A stretch of DNA of 64,000 nt. It comes from an uncultured Paracoccaceae bacterium. GTDB taxonomy: Bacteria > Pseudomonadota > Alphaproteobacteria > Rhodobacterales > Rhodobacteraceae. Position 1 is the stretch's first letter; each line of letters starts with the position of its first letter. Positions 61,964-64,000 of this stretch are shown here, one piece after another. Where the stretch lies: the NCBI GenBank assembly GCA_951812305.1, contig CATOSB010000012.1, forward strand, positions 1 to 64,000. Reading direction: 5' to 3'. Below the pieces are notes generated by a model. That model was not told the origin of the DNA. It ran no database searches and saw only the letters and a program-made list of their open reading frames with translations. The position numbers and the translations under genes are program-made.

Positions 61964-62437
61964 ATGGCCCATGCGTTACACCACGCGGAAAGTTCCGCCC
62001 GGAAATTCGGCGGGGCGGCGGAGGACTATCTGGACATACATACATGGTTCGACGCCGGCAAAGCCCATGAAGCGCTGCCGATACACCGGGCACTCCGGCA
62101 TCACAGCTTCGGGATATTCGAGGCGGAGGCGGTGTTCGGCGTTTCGGTTCCGAACTCCGCAGGCCGGGATATTCCGGTGCGGTTCATCGCCGAGCAGCAT
62201 GTGCGGGAGGATTGCCGCCGGATCCCGTCAGTATCGGACTGGCTGCGCGGGACCCCGATGGTGCCGTGGATGATCAACGGGGTGATCCTGCCCGATACCG
62301 AGCCGGTGGGTGCCGATCCGCAAGCCGACTGGCGCAGGGCCGTGGCCGGGGGCCAGACGCTTCTGGGCCTTGCCGACTGGCTTTCCATGCAGGCGCAGCG
62401 TCCGGGTGTGGAGATGGTCCGCGCCGACGCGGCGTGA
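61964..62437 (+). CDS. DUF6915 family protein
   Basis: A 157-aa protein usually found beside DUF6878. Core: HHAESSARKFGGAAEDYLDIHTWFD, HRALRHHSFGIFEAEAVFG and PVRFIAEQHVREDCRRIPSVSDWLR. The ATG at 61964 is preferred to the overlapping ATG at 61958, which adds two residues. Unknown function; a short His-rich segment is the only feature of note. Confidence 0.8.
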   Translation: MAHALHHAESSARKFGGAAEDYLDIHTWFDAGKAHEALPIHRALRHHSFGIFEAEAVFGVSVPNSAGRDIPVRFIAEQHVREDCRRIPSVSDWLRGTPMVPWMINGVILPDTEPVGADPQADWRRAVAGGQTLLGLADWLSMQAQRPGVEMVRADAA

Positions 62438-62470
62438 CCTGAGGGGCGTGGCATCCCTCGCGCTCGCGAG

Positions 62471-62498
62471 CGGGCCGCCTTTCCGGGCGGCCCGTTTG
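62471..62498 (+). terminator. Terminator after the DUF6915 gene
   Basis: CGGGCCGCC/GGCGGCCCG hairpin (62471-62494) followed by TTTGTC. A self-complementary CGCTCGCGAGCG lies immediately upstream. The rest of the 333-base gap to the DUF2958 gene is GC-rich with no other feature seen. Confidence 0.7.
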
Positions 62499-62770
62499 TC
62501 TGTGGCGTACCAGGTGCAGACGCGGTCACGATGGAAGAGGGTGCCTGTGCTCTGGTCGGGGCCTGGCCGCGTGGCCCGAGCTTGCCCTTCATGGCCCATC
62601 CTGTTGTCGGCAGGGCTGACAGCGAACCGGAAAGCCCCGGTCGGGTGCCGTACCGTCCGGTCCCCTCCCCACCGGGTCGCCCGCCTCCGGCGGGGCACAC
62701 GAAAGGAGCAATGTCGGCTTTGGGTCCGGGTGGTCCCGATGGGGGATCGGAGTTGGAAAGGACTGGACCC

Positions 62771-63118
62771 ATGGAATTGTTGACGACTGAACAGCGCAAG
62801 ACGCTTCTCGAAAACGGCCACAGGATGGCGGAGGAGGACATATCGTGCGCGGTGTGGCCGGTTGTGAAGCTTTTTACGCCGGATGCGGGGGCGACCTGGC
62901 TTCTGGCCTGGCTGGACCCGGAGGACGGGGATGTGGCCTGGGGCTGCTGCGATCCGGGGCTGGGATGTCCCGAGATCGGGCCGGTGCGGCTTTCGGAGAT
63001 CGCGGCGGTGCGCGGCGCGCTCGGCCTGCCGGTGGAGCGGGACCTGTATTTCGAGGCGGAGATGTCGCTGAGCGATTACGCCTCTCTGGCGCGCGACCGG
63101 GGCGCGCTTGTGGCATGA
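62771..63118 (+). CDS. DUF2958 domain-containing protein
   Basis: A 115-aa protein of unknown function carried by many plasmids and genomic islands. Family pattern: PVVKLFTPDAGATWLLAWLDPEDGDVAWGCCDPGLGCPEIG (in part), then RGALGLPVERDLYFEAEMSLSDYA. The ATG at 62771 is close to the conserved N-terminus (MELLTTEQRKTLLENG). The stop overlaps the next gene (ATGA). Confidence 0.85.
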   Translation: MELLTTEQRKTLLENGHRMAEEDISCAVWPVVKLFTPDAGATWLLAWLDPEDGDVAWGCCDPGLGCPEIGPVRLSEIAAVRGALGLPVERDLYFEAEMSLSDYASLARDRGALVA

Positions 63119-63378
63119 GCGCGCGGGAGGTGGTAGAACTTCTGGCCCCGGCTTACTGGGCATCGGCGCTGATCAATTGTGATCCCCTGGGCCTGGATGG
63201 CGAAGACCGCGCGCATCTGGCGACCTGCCTTGCGGACGCGGGTCTGACGGTGGGGGAGGCGGTCGATTGCAGACCTGCGGGGTTCTGCTGGCACCATGCC
63301 GCGTCAGGGATCACCGGCGGGGCGGAGTGCGCGCTTTACAGTTTTCTCGTGAACCGCACCCGCCTGCGGTCGTTCTGA
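63115..63378 (+). CDS. Hypothetical protein (87 aa)
   Basis: Starts at the ATG at 63115 overlapping the DUF2958 stop by 4 bases, so it is co-translated. It has four Cys (INCDPL, TCLADAG, VDCRPAGFCWHH, among others) and a helical N-terminus. No family recognised. It is probably an accessory gene of the plasmid/ICE block, as is usual between DUF2958 and parB-like genes. Confidence 0.6.
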   Translation: MSAREVVELLAPAYWASALINCDPLGLDGEDRAHLATCLADAGLTVGEAVDCRPAGFCWHHAASGITGGAECALYSFLVNRTRLRSF

Positions 63379-63548
63379 CCGGCAGCGGTCCCGGCCGCCC
63401 GGTTCGGGCGCTCTTCAAACCGTTTTGCCAACTTTGGCCGTCTCGCCCCGAAAGGGTGAGGCGGCTTTTTGTCCGGGCGATCCGGGTCCGGGGGGAAAGC
63501 GTTCCCGTGGATGGTCCGGATCGGATGTCATGAAATGGAGACAATGCA

Positions 63549-64000
63549 ATGACGAAGACACAGACCTATACGGCTCTTGAGGTGGCGCTGGCGCGCCTTG
63601 AGGTTCATCCCGCCAATGTGCGCGCACAGAACGCGGCGGCCTACAGCGCGACCGGCGTTCAGGCGCTGGCGGCCAATATCCGGGAGGTGGGGCTGTTGCA
63701 GCCCTTGCTGGTGCAGGAGACCGGCAAGGCGCAGTACGGCGTGCTGGCCGGAGGCCGCCGGCTGGCGGCACTCAACCTGCTGGCCGCGGACACGGGCGCG
63801 AAAGGTTTCGGGCCACGCATGAAGGTGGCCTGCCAGCTGGTGCCGGGGGATGCGCCGGTGACGGCGGCGCTGTCGTTCTCGGAGAACGAGATGCAGGCCC
63901 CGATGGATGCGCTCGACCGGTACGAGGCGTTTGCGGCGCTCCGGGACGAAGACGGTCTCGGAGTTGCCGATATCGCGCGTCTTTTCGGGCAGACGGAACG
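63549..64000 (+). CDS. ParB/RepB/Spo0J family partition-like protein (partial)
   Basis: The visible 150 residues start at the ATG at 63549 after GGAGACA and continue past the window edge. The ParB N-terminal domain is recognisable: LEVHPANVRAQN, LAANIREVGLLQPLLVQE, YGVLAGGRRLAALNLLA, then SENEMQAPMDALDRYEAF and the start of the HTH (GVADIARLFGQTE). It may be a true partition protein or a ParB-like nuclease of an integrative element; the C-terminal half is needed to decide. Confidence 0.88.
   Translation, partial: MTKTQTYTALEVALARLEVHPANVRAQNAAAYSATGVQALAANIREVGLLQPLLVQETGKAQYGVLAGGRRLAALNLLAADTGAKGFGPRMKVACQLVPGDAPVTAALSFSENEMQAPMDALDRYEAFAALRDEDGLGVADIARLFGQTE

Noticed and set aside
62461-62472. 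CGCTCGCGAGCG as an operator or resolution site
   Set aside because: A single GC-rich palindrome beside a terminator hairpin in a GC-rich gap has no further support.
1-64000. CRISPR arrays and tRNA or rRNA genes
   Set aside because: Reading both strands, I saw no regularly spaced short repeats, no cloverleaf-like sequences with a CCA-type end and no rRNA segments. The repeats present are IS copies and the dispersed element.

Overview
The window looks like a Rhodobacterales (Roseobacter-group alphaproteobacterium) replicon. The pointers are an F0 ATP synthase operon with both b and b' genes and no F1 genes beside it, an MntX-type manganese transporter with a Mur-box-like operator, and DUF1523/DUF6638 genes. 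Nothing species-specific can be read directly. The right end (about 60.3-64 kb) has the ParB/DUF2958/DUF6878/DUF6915 content usual in plasmids or integrative elements.

Layout. 1-7 kb: a single-ORF IS66 element at the start of a LysR gene, then an EamA exporter, a divergent ArsR/MarR pair, and atpI-atpB-atpE-atpF'-atpF with a clear terminator. 7-8.5 kb: one copy of a 230-bp inverted-repeat element and an IS630. 8.6-22.4 kb: a composite transposon bounded by two inverted three-gene IS66 copies, with the same 8-bp direct repeat (TGATGACT) at both outer ends. It carries a truncated IS630 and a defence-like operon: adenine methyltransferase, AlbA_2 fragment, DEAH helicase, GIY-YIG nuclease and abortive-infection-type protein. 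22.4-28.7 kb: DUF3179, DksA-type and HExxH proteins, an IS982-family element with a passenger gene, itself interrupted by IS66, and a NUC1 nuclease. 28.8-33.5 kb: metabolic genes.

33.8-46.4 kb: a long minus-strand cluster of poorly known genes (DUF1523, DUF6638, AAA ATPase, coiled-coil, small membrane and pentapeptide proteins). The AAA gene is cut by an IS630, and a defective IS4-type element lies nearby. 46.4-57.2 kb: ordinary chromosomal genes (SDR, P1 peptidase, MerR, mntX, thioesterases, MATE, arsC, pyrD, a 5'-nucleotidase with an in-frame amber codon, GST). 57.3-60 kb: an Rpn-family gene destroyed by nested insertions: a small hairpin-rich element, a second IS982 copy with the same passenger gene, and a copy of the 230-bp repeat at its 3' end. 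60.3-64 kb: small plasmid/ICE-type genes ending in a partial parB-like gene.

Main observations: (1) the IS66-bounded composite transposon carrying a possible anti-phage system, whose two IS copies have complementary broken genes; (2) an IS982-family element with a cargo gene inside its inverted repeats, supported by target-site duplications at two loci; (3) a dispersed 230-245 bp inverted-repeat element in four copies; (4) an uncharacterised AAA-ATPase cluster under insertional decay.
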